Shown here in pieces: positions 1 to 8,592 of a DNA stretch of 64,000 bases. Under the pieces are notes generated by a model. The model worked only from the letters and a program-made list of their open reading frames with translations. It was not told where the DNA came from and did no database searches. Position 1 is the stretch's first letter; every line of letters starts with the position of its first letter. A program made the position numbers and the translations under genes. Source of the stretch: an uncultured Bacteroidota bacterium. Its GTDB lineage: Bacteria; Bacteroidota; Bacteroidia; Flavobacteriales; Flavobacteriaceae. Location: contig CACHSA010000004.1 of the NCBI GenBank assembly GCA_902582405.1, positions 35,301 to 99,300 of the forward strand, in the 5' to 3' direction.

Positions 1-55
1 TTCTAGTTATAGCCATTTTATAAATTTACATATATGAAAAACTTAAAATTAATAT

Positions 56-544
56 ATGATTGAAAAAGAAAGAAAATTTAAGGTAAAATCTAAAAAATTT
101 ATTCCTTTGTCTCACAAAGTAATTAATATAAAGCAAGGTTATATTACTAGGGATAATAATAAATCAGTTAGAATCAGAATTTCTGACAAAAACGCTTATT
201 TATGCATAAAGGGCCCTACTTCTAAAAACGGAATTAGTAGATTTGAATTTGAGAAAAAAATAAGTTTAATTGAAGGAAGTAAGCTTTTAAAATTATGTTT
301 ACCGAGAATCATTTTCAAAAAAAGATATTTAACAGAATATAAAAAACAACTTTTTGAAGTTGATGTTTTCGAGGGATTTTTAAAAGGTCTAGTACTAGCT
401 GAAATTGAATTAAATTCAGAATCTCAAAAAGTTTATTTACCAGAATGGGTGGGCGAGGAAGTAACTGGAGTTAAAAGTTTTTATAACTCTCAACTTTCAA
501 AATTAACTGACAGTGAAGCATATGATTTGATTAGTGTATATTAA
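56..544 (+). CDS. CYTH-domain protein (triphosphate tunnel metalloenzyme)
   Basis: The 162-residue protein begins with the ExExK signature of the CYTH superfamily (E3, E5, K7 in IEKERKF). This is followed by alternating basic and acidic strand-forming segments (RIRIS, YLCIKG, FEFEKKI, FEVDVFEG, LAEIEL) that in this family line a beta-barrel tunnel. CYTH enzymes bind triphosphates with divalent metals, and short stand-alone bacterial members are usually inorganic triphosphatases or of unknown substrate. No membrane segment is present. The 3' end overlaps the convergent asparaginase gene by 4 bp. The exact substrate cannot be read from sequence; adenylate cyclase activity is possible but less likely. 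Confidence 0.85.
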   Translation: MIEKERKFKVKSKKFIPLSHKVINIKQGYITRDNNKSVRIRISDKNAYLCIKGPTSKNGISRFEFEKKISLIEGSKLLKLCLPRIIFKKRYLTEYKKQLFEVDVFEGFLKGLVLAEIELNSESQKVYLPEWVGEEVTGVKSFYNSQLSKLTDSEAYDLISVY

Positions 545-1545
545 TCGTTTTTGAAAATCGAAACCTGAAAATTACCTTTACTGTCTCTTATGCCTCTATA
601 CATTCCCTTTGTGTTAAATTCCATCGCATAGTTTCCAAATTTGTCAAGAGCAATTACACCTCCACGGCCTCCTAATTTTTTCACTTTTTCTAAGCTTACT
701 TTTGCTGCCTGACTAATATCCAACTTTTTATATTCTAATAGAGAGGAAATATCATGGGCGACAACATTTCTAATAAAAAACTCACCCCAACCGGTTGCCG
801 AAATTGCACAAGTTTTATTGTTAGCATAATTACCTGCCCCAATAATTGGAACATCACCAACTCTACCCCACTTTTTATTAGACCTACCTCCAGTTGAGGT
901 ACCTGCAGACAAATTCCCGTTTTTATCTAAAGCCACACAACCAACAGTACCAAACTTAGAAATTGGTGATGATGAATCTTTTTTATCTTTTAGTTGAACA
1001 GATTTTTTATTTTTGAGTAATTGAGCCTTTCTTCTTTCAGTAATGAAATAAGAATTATCTACCAAATTAAGCCCTTGTTCTTTTGCAAATTGGTCTGCAC
1101 CTTCTGATATAAGAAACACCTGTGGAGTGTTTTTCATGACAGAATATGCAGCAGTTATTGGATTTTTAATTTTTTTAACCCCTGCAACAGCTCCAGCGTT
1201 TAAATTCTTACCGCTCATGAAAGAGGCATCTAGAGAAGCCTCACCCTTCTCATCAAGAACTGCTCCTTTTCCTGCATTAAATAATGGTGAATCCTCCATT
1301 ACTTTTATTGCCTCTATTACCGCTAATTCACTGCTGCCGTTGTTTTCTAAAATTTCATATCCCTTGTTTAGTGCTTCTTCCAACTTTTTTTTGTACTCTA
1401 GCTCTTTCTCCATTGACATTTTTTCTCTTTCCATAGTTCCGGCACCTCCATGAATTAGGATTGAGAAATCAGGACTTTGTTTTTTATTTTCAGAACATGA
1501 AATCAGAAAACATAATACTATAATTAGAACGTTATTTTTTTTCAT
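541..1545 (-). CDS. isoaspartyl peptidase / type 2 L-asparaginase, lipoprotein
   Basis: This is a 334-residue Ntn-hydrolase. A lipoprotein signal (LISC, Cys17) places it in the envelope. The N-terminal IHGGAGT motif and the central FGTVGCVALD motif are diagnostic of plant-type asparaginases. Thr200 of GTVG should become the nucleophile after autocleavage into alpha and beta chains. The glycine-rich AGTSTGG and GAGNYA segments of the beta chain are present. The family hydrolyses isoaspartyl dipeptides and L-asparagine, so a scavenging role for damaged peptides is likely. The gene stands alone, tail to tail with the CYTH gene and 28 bp beyond pheS. Confidence 0.92.
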   Translation of the reverse strand: MKKNNVLIIVLCFLISCSENKKQSPDFSILIHGGAGTMEREKMSMEKELEYKKKLEEALNKGYEILENNGSSELAVIEAIKVMEDSPLFNAGKGAVLDEKGEASLDASFMSGKNLNAGAVAGVKKIKNPITAAYSVMKNTPQVFLISEGADQFAKEQGLNLVDNSYFITERRKAQLLKNKKSVQLKDKKDSSSPISKFGTVGCVALDKNGNLSAGTSTGGRSNKKWGRVGDVPIIGAGNYANNKTCAISATGWGEFFIRNVVAHDISSLLEYKKLDISQAAKVSLEKVKKLGGRGGVIALDKFGNYAMEFNTKGMYRGIRDSKGNFQVSIFKND

Positions 1546-1573
1546 AAGTTGTTATTTTAAAATTAATATTGGA

Positions 1574-2587
1574 TTAATTTATTTTTGAGAATTGCTTTAA
1601 GAATCTTAGATCATTATGGAAAAAATGTCTAATGTCGCTAATTTGATACATCAACATCGCAATTCGCTCAATTCCCATTCCAAAGGCAAAACCAGAGTAT
1701 TTTTCTGAATCAATATTACAGTTATTAAGAACGTTTGGATCAACCATCCCACAACCCATGATTTCTAACCACCCCGTGCCCTTAGTTATTCTATAATCAG
1801 TCTCAGATTTTAGACCCCAGTAAATATCTACTTCAGCACTCGGTTCAGTGAAAGGGAAATAAGAAGGTCTTAATCTGATTTGAGATTTTCCAAACATGGA
1901 TTTGCAAAAATATTCTATGGTATGCTTTAAATTCGCAAAGGATACATCCTTATCAATATATAAACCTTCAACTTGGTGAAAAAGACAATGCGAACGTGCA
2001 GATATGTCCTCGTTTCTGTAAACCCTGCCAGGAGATATGGTTTTTATAGGTGGGGAGTGTTTTTCCATGTACCTAATCTGAACAGATGATGTGTGAGTAC
2101 GTAATAAAATATCAGGATCCCGTTTAATGAAAAAAGTATCCTGCATATCCCTCGCGGGATGATGTTTAGGTAAATTTAATGCAGTAAAATTATGCCAATC
2201 ATCCTCTATTTCAGGTCCTTCTGAAATACAGTACCCGATTTTCTCAAAAATTCCAATAATGTTTTTTCTTACAATATTTAAAGGGTGCTCGGAACCAAAC
2301 TCTATAGGAAAACCTGGTTTGTATAAGTCTTCATTTGCTTTATTCTCTTCCTCCTTTTTTTCTGATTGAAATTCAAGTACTTTTTTCTTTACTTTTGTTT
2401 TAAGAATATTTATCTCCTTCCCTATTATTTTCCTTTCATTGGCGTCAATATCTTTAAATTTTTTAAAAAGCTGATTAAGTATTCCTTTCTTACCAAGATA
2501 TTTTATTCTAAAAGACTCAGAATTTTCTTTACTTTCTGAGGTAAAATTTTCTACTTCTTTAATGTGTTCTTTTATAATTTCAATCAT
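1574..2587 (-). CDS. pheS: phenylalanyl-tRNA synthetase alpha subunit
   Basis: The 337 residues match the usual length of bacterial PheS. An N-terminal coiled-coil tRNA-binding arm (about residues 1-90) is followed by the class II catalytic core. Motif 2 is seen as [20 protein letters not shown], and motif 3 as [14 protein letters not shown] near the C-terminus. The protein forms an alpha2-beta2 enzyme with PheT and charges tRNA-Phe in the cytoplasm. pheT is not adjacent here, so the subunits are encoded separately, as is common in Bacteroidota. The ATG at 2587 gives the expected MIEIIKEHI start. Confidence 0.97.
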   Translation of the reverse strand: MIEIIKEHIKEVENFTSESKENSESFRIKYLGKKGILNQLFKKFKDIDANERKIIGKEINILKTKVKKKVLEFQSEKKEEENKANEDLYKPGFPIEFGSEHPLNIVRKNIIGIFEKIGYCISEGPEIEDDWHNFTALNLPKHHPARDMQDTFFIKRDPDILLRTHTSSVQIRYMEKHSPPIKTISPGRVYRNEDISARSHCLFHQVEGLYIDKDVSFANLKHTIEYFCKSMFGKSQIRLRPSYFPFTEPSAEVDIYWGLKSETDYRITKGTGWLEIMGCGMVDPNVLNNCNIDSEKYSGFAFGMGIERIAMLMYQISDIRHFFHNDLRFLKQFSKIN

Positions 2588-2680
2588 AATTTTTAAAATT
2601 AGTAAATATATTTAAATGATTTCCCAACATTTAATTTGGTAGAAACTATTGTTATTAAATATAGATTTTTTGAAAACAAA

Positions 2681-2705
2681 AATTTCATTTTAGTGAAATG
2701 AAATT
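2681..2705. repeat. perfect 10-bp inverted repeat upstream of cvpA-like gene
   Basis: AATTTCATTT at 2681-2690 and AAATGAAATT at 2696-2705 are perfect reverse complements around a 5-nt spacer (TAGTG). The repeat ends 15 bp before the CvpA-like start codon and just upstream of a weak -7-like box (TATCTTTA, 2709-2716). It could be an operator or simply an A/T-rich palindrome; there is no adjoining T-run to make it a terminator. Confidence 0.45.
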
Positions 2706-2720
2706 ATTTATCTTTAATCC

Positions 2721-3230
2721 ATGAATTATCTTGATATAATCATAAGTTTAATTTTTTTTTATGGTTTATTTAATGGTTTCACCAGAGGTTTAATTATCGA
2801 GGCAGCATCTTTACTATCTATAATTATAGGAATTTTAGGTGCACTTACTTTTACACCTGTCATAGAAAGTTTATTATCGTATTTTCTTTCAGATGAAAAA
2901 TTACCTTCATCAATAATAATATTCACAGCCTCATTAATCTTAATAGTCCTTAGTGTTAAAATTTTTGCAAGAAATTTAACGAAATTCATAAAATTGGTTT
3001 CTCTTGGAGGAATCAATAAGGTTTTGGGAGGAATTTTTGGAGTTTCAAAGTATATTCTTTCGATTAGTATTTTGTTCGTTTTTGTGGATCAATTTTCATT
3101 TATGTTTGAGTTTTTTGAATCAAACTTTCTAGATGAATCTGTAATGTTCGAATCTTTAAAAAAGATAGGGTATTATATTATACATTTGTTAGAAAGTAAT
3201 GATGTAAACATTCCGGAAAAATTAGTTTAG
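2721..3230 (+). CDS. CvpA family membrane protein
   Basis: This 169-residue protein has four hydrophobic segments (about 5-25, 28-50, 62-82, 100-122). The N-terminal pattern MNYLDIIISLIFFYGLFNGFTRGLI is the CvpA signature, in which the short G-x-x-R-G loop after helix 1 is conserved. E. coli CvpA is an inner-membrane protein needed for colicin V production and envelope stress tolerance; the molecular activity is unresolved. The gene lies between pheS (divergent) and the bat operon (convergent) and overlaps batE by 9 bp at the 3' end. Confidence 0.85.
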   Translation: MNYLDIIISLIFFYGLFNGFTRGLIIEAASLLSIIIGILGALTFTPVIESLLSYFLSDEKLPSSIIIFTASLILIVLSVKIFARNLTKFIKLVSLGGINKVLGGIFGVSKYILSISILFVFVDQFSFMFEFFESNFLDESVMFESLKKIGYYIIHLLESNDVNIPEKLV

Positions 3231-3980
3231 TAATCTAATTGAATTGCTTTCTATCCATCCCTCAGATCCATTTGAAATTAAAATTTTTGACCATCCTTCT
3301 AGCTCATCTATAATTTGGAATTTTGTCCCCTCATGAAGAAAAAATAAAACTTCAGTTCTTTGGTTGGGTTCAGTCCAAACACCAATTTCTTTACTGAAAA
3401 TAATTCCTTTCTTAGTATTTTCTTGTTCTTGTTTTGAAAAAGTTATAAAGATAAATAATACAAAAATCAAAAATGATAGAACCCCTGAAGAAAAAAATAT
3501 CCTTTTTATGACAATGGATTTACTAAAACTGTAGATTAAAAAAAGAATGCAACCCACCCAAATTATTAGAATAGAAAAAATACTCCAACTATCAGTAGTC
3601 ATAAATGCTAGTAGGTCGTTAAAAAATAAATTTATTTGAGTTTGAGGAAGGGTTTCAATTGAATCCATTGTCATGTTTTTTGCAAACCCCAAATTGTTCA
3701 TTATCATTTTATCATTTGGAGATAGCATGTTTGCTTTTTCAAAATAAAAATTTGCCTCAGCTACATTCCCAATTTTATAATTTGCATTACCTAGGTTGTA
3801 ATAGACCTCTGAGCTGTGATAGCCGTTTTCAATTATTCCCAAATAACTTTCGATTGCATTTTGATAATCTCCTTTGTTGTAAAAAGTATTACCTTTTTCA
3901 AAAAGTGAATTAGGAGGTTTATCAAAAGCAAATAAACTTGTATGAGAAAAAAACAGTAGTATTATAATTTTATTTTTCAT
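3222..3980 (-). CDS. batE: BatE-like TPR and SH3-domain membrane protein
   Basis: The 252-residue protein starts with a signal peptide. Two tetratricopeptide repeats follow (about 25-105, e.g. AIESYLGIIENGYHSSEVYYNLGNANYKIGN). Next come two membrane spans (about 134-152 and 160-182) and a C-terminal SH3-like domain (about 190-250, with EVLFFLHEGTKFQIID and EGWIES). TPR followed by SH3 is the BatE layout of the Bacteroides aerotolerance operon. It is the last gene of the eight-gene bat operon and overlaps batD by 4 bp, which suggests translational coupling. A scaffold role at the inner membrane is inferred. Confidence 0.85.
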   Translation of the reverse strand: MKNKIIILLFFSHTSLFAFDKPPNSLFEKGNTFYNKGDYQNAIESYLGIIENGYHSSEVYYNLGNANYKIGNVAEANFYFEKANMLSPNDKMIMNNLGFAKNMTMDSIETLPQTQINLFFNDLLAFMTTDSWSIFSILIIWVGCILFLIYSFSKSIVIKRIFFSSGVLSFLIFVLFIFITFSKQEQENTKKGIIFSKEIGVWTEPNQRTEVLFFLHEGTKFQIIDELEGWSKILISNGSEGWIESNSIRLLN

Positions 3981-5743
3981 ATTTGCTTATCAATAATGGT
4001 TATAGTTTCGATTGCCTTTTCATAATGCTGACCCATGTTTTCTTGTGAAATAGGTGAATACCTAGCTTCTTCGCATTTTTTTAACATAGATATAAAACTC
4101 TCTACACTAGAAGTTTCACATTTTTTTTCATTCAATAATTTAGAAATTACATCCTTTGACAAATCTGTAGTTTCAACATTAAGTTTGGATTTCATATAGT
4201 TGTGAAGAGCCTTTTCTAGTGAACTGTAAAACTCTTCTTTTTGACCAATCAGTTTTTTTGCTTCGGAGAAATATTTTTTTGCTAAAAAATTAGCTTTCTT
4301 TTTCCTCTCATCAATAGGATTAGTTACTTTGCTTTCAATTTTTTTCTTTATTAAAATTAGAGTTATAAGGATCAAAATTGGTAGAATTAGTAAAATCCAG
4401 TAAAGATTTGAATTAAAAAATAATTTTGAATTTATCTTCTTTAAATCTGTTTTAGTCTTAATAAAATTAAAATAAGATTCACTATTTTTTAAGATATTAT
4501 TTCTTGAGTTAGATGTCTGGTTTTCAGATATTAAGTTTGTTGGCCCCTCGTTTACATTTATAAGTGTCTCATCCGACTTTAAAGTGACATATCTTTCTTT
4601 AATAGGATCAAAAAAAGAAAAGTCTATTGATGGAATTGGATAGTTTCCTTTTAATTGAGGAACTACCGTATATATGTCCTCAATGCTACCTCTCATCCCC
4701 GAAAGGTTTGTTTTAATATTTTCCTTATGCTCCGGATCATAAATTTCCAAGGAACTAGGAGCTGTCAATTTAGGTAAAGAGAATAATTTAAGATTGCCAT
4801 TACCACTCACTTTTAAGGTTGCTTGAAAAGATTCAGAGGATTTTAATTTATTTTTATTAAAATCAACAGAGAAATCGAATTGCCCAACTGCACCTGTAAA
4901 GTTTTTTGGCTTATTAGCAATTGGAAGTTGTTTGACATTTAATATTCTTTTACCAGCAGTAACTACTTTTGGAGTTTTTTGATATACTCTATTGCCAAAG
5001 AAATCTCTTCTATTTGTAGGAACATCTACAGACACATTTAAAGTAAGGGGCTCTATTAAAAGTTTACCTGTTTTTTGTGGGTATAACACAGCCTTGCGCC
5101 ACACAACATAATTATATGGTTGCCCTTTGTATTCTCCTCTTTTGATTTCTAATTTAGGAATTGGAAGTAGAGTACTCCAAAAATCAGAGTACTTTGGCAT
5201 TTCAACCTCATTTACATTTGAAATACTAATTTCAGAAGAAAAATAAAGTTTATAAATAATATTTACAGATTGGTTTAGATAAGGCCTTTGGTTAGAAATC
5301 TCGGCTACTAAGTGTAAATTTTGGTCAGCAATGGCATTTGCCTTCGATTCAGGACTATTTGGTTTACTAACGGCCTCCGTCACTTCCACCCTTTTTGGAG
5401 ATGTTTTGAAGACTTCTCCATCAATCTCAATAGTTGCTTGACCTATTTCAATACTCCCTTTCCTGTTAGGAGTTAAAAAATAAGTATAGGACTTTGAAAA
5501 ACTTCTAACTCCATTTACGTAACTGTTACTAACCGACTGATTGGGACCTCCTACCAAAGTAAATCCAGAGAAAGAAGGGGGCTGAAAATTATCTCCATTT
5601 TTATTCATTATAAAAGAAACACGCAATCTCTCGTTTAATCCAAGTCTATTTTTACTTAACTCTGCCTCAAACTGAACTTGCCCAAAAATAAATGTAGATT
5701 GGGTGGTAAAAAATAAAATCAATATGTAGAATAAATTTTTCAT
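3977..5743 (-). CDS. batD: BatD family protein
   Basis: This 588-residue protein has a cleavable signal peptide (ending FIFG), then a long run of periplasmic beta-sandwich repeats typical of the BatD (oxygen tolerance) family. One membrane helix lies near residues 443-466 (WILLILPILILITLILI), and a cytosolic helical tail of about 120 residues follows. The motif VSFIMNKNGDNFQPPSF and the later VSGNGNL segment are usual for BatD. In Bacteroides the operon contributes to aerotolerance, and BatD is thought to join the VWA proteins into a membrane complex. It lies 9 bp downstream of batC and overlaps batE. Confidence 0.9.
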   Translation of the reverse strand: MKNLFYILILFFTTQSTFIFGQVQFEAELSKNRLGLNERLRVSFIMNKNGDNFQPPSFSGFTLVGGPNQSVSNSYVNGVRSFSKSYTYFLTPNRKGSIEIGQATIEIDGEVFKTSPKRVEVTEAVSKPNSPESKANAIADQNLHLVAEISNQRPYLNQSVNIIYKLYFSSEISISNVNEVEMPKYSDFWSTLLPIPKLEIKRGEYKGQPYNYVVWRKAVLYPQKTGKLLIEPLTLNVSVDVPTNRRDFFGNRVYQKTPKVVTAGKRILNVKQLPIANKPKNFTGAVGQFDFSVDFNKNKLKSSESFQATLKVSGNGNLKLFSLPKLTAPSSLEIYDPEHKENIKTNLSGMRGSIEDIYTVVPQLKGNYPIPSIDFSFFDPIKERYVTLKSDETLINVNEGPTNLISENQTSNSRNNILKNSESYFNFIKTKTDLKKINSKLFFNSNLYWILLILPILILITLILIKKKIESKVTNPIDERKKKANFLAKKYFSEAKKLIGQKEEFYSSLEKALHNYMKSKLNVETTDLSKDVISKLLNEKKCETSSVESFISMLKKCEEARYSPISQENMGQHYEKAIETITIIDKQI

Positions 5744-5752
5744 GTCAAATCT

Positions 5753-6547
5753 CTACCAATCCTTTTTCTTTTTTATCGGTATACCTTTTTGTTTTTTTGC
5801 ATTTACCTTATCCTGTACATTTTTTTCCTGTTGATTCATTGCCTCTAATAAGCTCTTAATTTGTTCTTTGGAAAGTTGTCCAGGATTTCTTTTGGGTTGT
5901 GATTTCTTTGTATTATCCCTGCTATCCTCTTTTTCGTTTTCTTTGTCAGATTTATTTTTTTTATTATCTCCTTTGTTTTCTTTATCACCTTTTGAGTTAT
6001 TCTTTTCCTCATTCTCATTAGGTTTATTTTCATTATTTTTATTTTGATCTTTATTTTGATCTTTATTTTGATCTTTATTTTGATCTTTATTTTGATCTTT
6101 ATCGTTCTTATCCTCTTTTTTTTCTTTCTCTAACATTTCTTTAGCAAGTGCATAGTTATACCTGGTTTCATCATCCTTAGGATTATTCCTTAAAGCATTT
6201 TTATAAGCTTCAACCGCCTTTGGATAATCCTTCTTTTTCATGAATACATTGCCCATATTATGAAAGGCTAAATGTTTTTGGCTTTTATCTAGATTATCCT
6301 TTTGAGACCTAAAAAATCTTTGGTTTGCCTGATCATAATCTTCAGACCTATAAAGAGTGTTCCCAAGATTTTGATTTGCTATTGGATTATCTTGATTTAT
6401 AGAAAGTGCTTTTCTAAACTCGGCTTCCGCATCTACATATGATTTATTTTCATGTAGTCCATTTCCCTTTGATATATAATTATTTTCTTTCTCTGCCTGG
6501 GCCTTTAAGGAGAAACTAATAATAATAAAAATGTATTTCCAATTCAT
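5753..6547 (-). CDS. batC: BatC-like TPR protein with a charged DQNK repeat linker
   Basis: The 264 residues comprise a signal peptide (ending KAQA), three or four TPR units (about 20-145), and then an extremely hydrophilic Lys/Asp/Asn/Glu linker. The linker contains five perfect DQNK copies encoded by a 12-bp tandem repeat. A short conserved helical C-terminus (LSKEQIKSLLEAMNQQEKNV) closes the protein. TPR plus low-complexity tail is characteristic of BatC. It sits 3 bp after batB and 9 bp before batD. The linker probably acts as a flexible periplasmic tether; its length is expected to vary between strains. Confidence 0.88.
   Translation of the reverse strand: MNWKYIFIIISFSLKAQAEKENNYISKGNGLHENKSYVDAEAEFRKALSINQDNPIANQNLGNTLYRSEDYDQANQRFFRSQKDNLDKSQKHLAFHNMGNVFMKKKDYPKAVEAYKNALRNNPKDDETRYNYALAKEMLEKEKKEDKNDKDQNKDQNKDQNKDQNKDQNKNNENKPNENEEKNNSKGDKENKGDNKKNKSDKENEKEDSRDNTKKSQPKRNPGQLSKEQIKSLLEAMNQQEKNVQDKVNAKKQKGIPIKKKKDW
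6041..6100. repeat. 12-bp minisatellite, five perfect tandem copies, inside batC
   Basis: The unit ATTTTGATCTTT repeats five times without a mismatch from 6041 to 6100. On the coding (minus) strand it encodes DQNK. The unit length is a multiple of three, so gain or loss of copies keeps the frame. Confidence 0.95.
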
Positions 6548-6550
6548 ATG

Positions 6551-7588
6551 TTAATTTTCGTTAAAAAGGTTTAACCTTGCAACCCATTTGGTTTTGGTTT
6601 CTAGAATGATTTGATCAATAAATATTAAAATAAATCCAAGTATGAGAAAAATTTGAAATCTATCCTTATAACTAACAAATTTTTTCGCCTCAAATTCCTT
6701 TTTTTCAATTTTTTGAAGCTCATCCTTTACTTTATCAATAACGTAATTTGTGTCATTACCGTCTATATACACACCATCTGTTGATTCCGAAATTGAAGTC
6801 AAAATTATATCGCTTCTTTTTGAAATAACAACTTCTCCGTTTTCATCTTTTTTGTAACTTTCTACAACACCATTAGATCTAATAGGTATAGGTCCACCTT
6901 TTTCTGTACCTACTCCAATTGAAAAAATTTTAATCCCCTTTGCATTTGCCAGTTGTGCCACATTGATGGTGTTTTCACCGGCATGGTCCTCCCCGTCAGA
7001 TAGGATAAAAAGTATCCTATTTGTTTGCATTTCATCATCAAAAAAATTAATACCTAACTTTATTGCGTCATCTATTGCTGTGCCTTGAGATGATAACATG
7101 TCTGTGTTTATTGATTGTAAAAACATTTTTGTTGCACCATAATCAGTGGTTATGGGAAGTTGCGGAACTGCACTAGCCGCATATACTATAATTCCAACCC
7201 TGTCACTAACCAATTGGTTTAATAAAGCGGAAACCAATCTTTTTGCCTTTTCAATTCTGTTTGGAGCTATATCTTCAGTAAGCATACTTTTTGAAACATC
7301 TATTGCGAACACTATGTCGACCCCTTCTCTTTTTACCGTCTCTAATTTAGTTCCTATTTTAGGGTTGACAAGTCCAAATGAAATTGAAATAATTCCCAAT
7401 GACATTATAATTAATTTTAAAAAACCTTTAAAATTGGACTTTTCAGGACTAAGTTTTTCTAACATTATGCTTGAAATAAATTGTTTTTGTGTTTTCTTTT
7501 TCCATAAAGACAAAAAGAAGAAAATCGTCCAAATAAAGGGGATTGAGAAGAGTATATAAAAATAAATTGGCTCGTCTAATTGATACAT
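6551..7588 (-). CDS. batB: BatB von Willebrand factor A protein
   Basis: The protein has 345 residues. Two N-terminal membrane helices (about 10-27 and 58-77) lead into a VWA domain with an intact MIDAS site: DVSKS (DxSxS), then the Thr-containing QLPITTDYG segment and LSDGEDH. A final C-terminal membrane helix (about 309-328) follows. This helix-helix-VWA-helix plan is that of BatA/BatB. The VWA domain should bind a divalent metal and a protein partner in the periplasm. It lies between batA (1 bp) and batC (3 bp). It is paralogous to BatA but carries a different insertion after GGPIPIRSNG. Confidence 0.93.
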   Translation of the reverse strand: MYQLDEPIYFYILFSIPFIWTIFFFLSLWKKKTQKQFISSIMLEKLSPEKSNFKGFLKLIIMSLGIISISFGLVNPKIGTKLETVKREGVDIVFAIDVSKSMLTEDIAPNRIEKAKRLVSALLNQLVSDRVGIIVYAASAVPQLPITTDYGATKMFLQSINTDMLSSQGTAIDDAIKLGINFFDDEMQTNRILFILSDGEDHAGENTINVAQLANAKGIKIFSIGVGTEKGGPIPIRSNGVVESYKKDENGEVVISKRSDIILTSISESTDGVYIDGNDTNYVIDKVKDELQKIEKKEFEAKKFVSYKDRFQIFLILGFILIFIDQIILETKTKWVARLNLFNEN

Positions 7589-7589
7589 T

Positions 7590-8591
7590 TTAAATAAAGC
7601 TTTTATATAATGAGTTTTTCAATAACCATTCAGTAAATATTATAATTAAAGCTATCAAAACAAAAATCCTATACTTTTCATTATAATTGTAATATTTAAA
7701 TTCATTTATTTCAGTTTTCTCAAGTTTATTAATCTCATTGTATATCGATTCCAAACTTGAATTATCGGTTGCTCTAAAATAAAGACCTCCTGTTTTGTCG
7801 GCAATCGCCTTCAGCAATTTTTCATCTATTTCAACTTTGGTAATTCCGTATTGAAATTTTCCGTTTGCCAAAATTCCAACTGGAGCTCTAGCGTTTCCAT
7901 TACTACCAATTCCAATGGTATAGGTTTTAATATTAAATTCCGATGCCAATTCAGCAGCAATTTTTGGATCAATAAAACCAGAGTTGTTTACACCATCTGT
8001 CAATAATATAATTACTTTGCTTTTTGCCCTGCTGTCCTTTAATCTGTTAACCGCAGTAGCAAGACCCATACCAATTGCAGTACCATCATCAATAACGCCA
8101 TCAAAATTAATTTTGTTCATAGTGTTTTTTACCATTTGTTTATCGCTCGTTATTGGAGTCTTAGTGTAGCTCTCGCCAGCATAAACAATCAGTCCTATTC
8201 TATCATTCGTGCGTTGATTAATAAAGTCACTTGCAACATTTTTTAAGGCGGTTAATCTATTTGGTTTTAGATCTTGAGCCAACATACTTGACGATACATC
8301 AATGGCCATAACAATATCAATTCCTCGATTTGTTTTAGTTTTAGAAGAAACATCGACAGTTTGCGGTCTTGATATTGCTAGAATTAGTAGCGATAATGAA
8401 ATTAATCTAAAAATAAATAAAATGGGGTGTAGCTTTTCTATAAGTGAAGGTACACTTTCGAAAGCTTTAAGTGTAGGAATACTAAGTTTAGCTTTTACTT
8501 TTCCTTTGTTGTAATAATGCCACAAAGATAATAGAGGAATAAGTATTAAAAGCCACAAAAATTCGGGATTAGCAAAATATATATCTTCCAT
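7590..8591 (-). CDS. batA: BatA von Willebrand factor A protein
   Basis: The 333-residue protein has the same plan as BatB: N-terminal helices (about 10-24 and 58-77), a VWA domain with a complete MIDAS (DVSSS; then KTPITSDK; then LLTDGVNN), and a C-terminal membrane helix. The conserved MLAQDLKPNRL after the MIDAS matches the BatA signature. A metal-dependent adhesion surface in the periplasm is inferred from the fold. Single-base spacing to both the upstream DUF4381-like gene and batB implies one transcript and tightly coupled translation. Confidence 0.94.
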   Translation of the reverse strand: MEDIYFANPEFLWLLILIPLLSLWHYYNKGKVKAKLSIPTLKAFESVPSLIEKLHPILFIFRLISLSLLILAISRPQTVDVSSKTKTNRGIDIVMAIDVSSSMLAQDLKPNRLTALKNVASDFINQRTNDRIGLIVYAGESYTKTPITSDKQMVKNTMNKINFDGVIDDGTAIGMGLATAVNRLKDSRAKSKVIILLTDGVNNSGFIDPKIAAELASEFNIKTYTIGIGSNGNARAPVGILANGKFQYGITKVEIDEKLLKAIADKTGGLYFRATDNSSLESIYNEINKLEKTEINEFKYYNYNEKYRIFVLIALIIIFTEWLLKNSLYKSFI

Positions 8592-8592
8592 T

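Noticed and set aside
1127..1453. 108-codon plus-strand open frame inside the isoaspartyl peptidase gene
   Set aside because: It is antisense to a well-conserved gene and its translation shows no family features, only the reverse-frame composition.
5845..6033. Second frame in the Lys/Asn-rich tail of batC, suggesting a frameshift
   Set aside because: The main frame continues without interruption to the conserved C-terminal helix; the second frame arises from the repetitive composition.
6041..6100. Tandem repeat considered as a CRISPR array
   Set aside because: Units are 12 bp, contiguous and without spacers, and they lie inside a coding gene.
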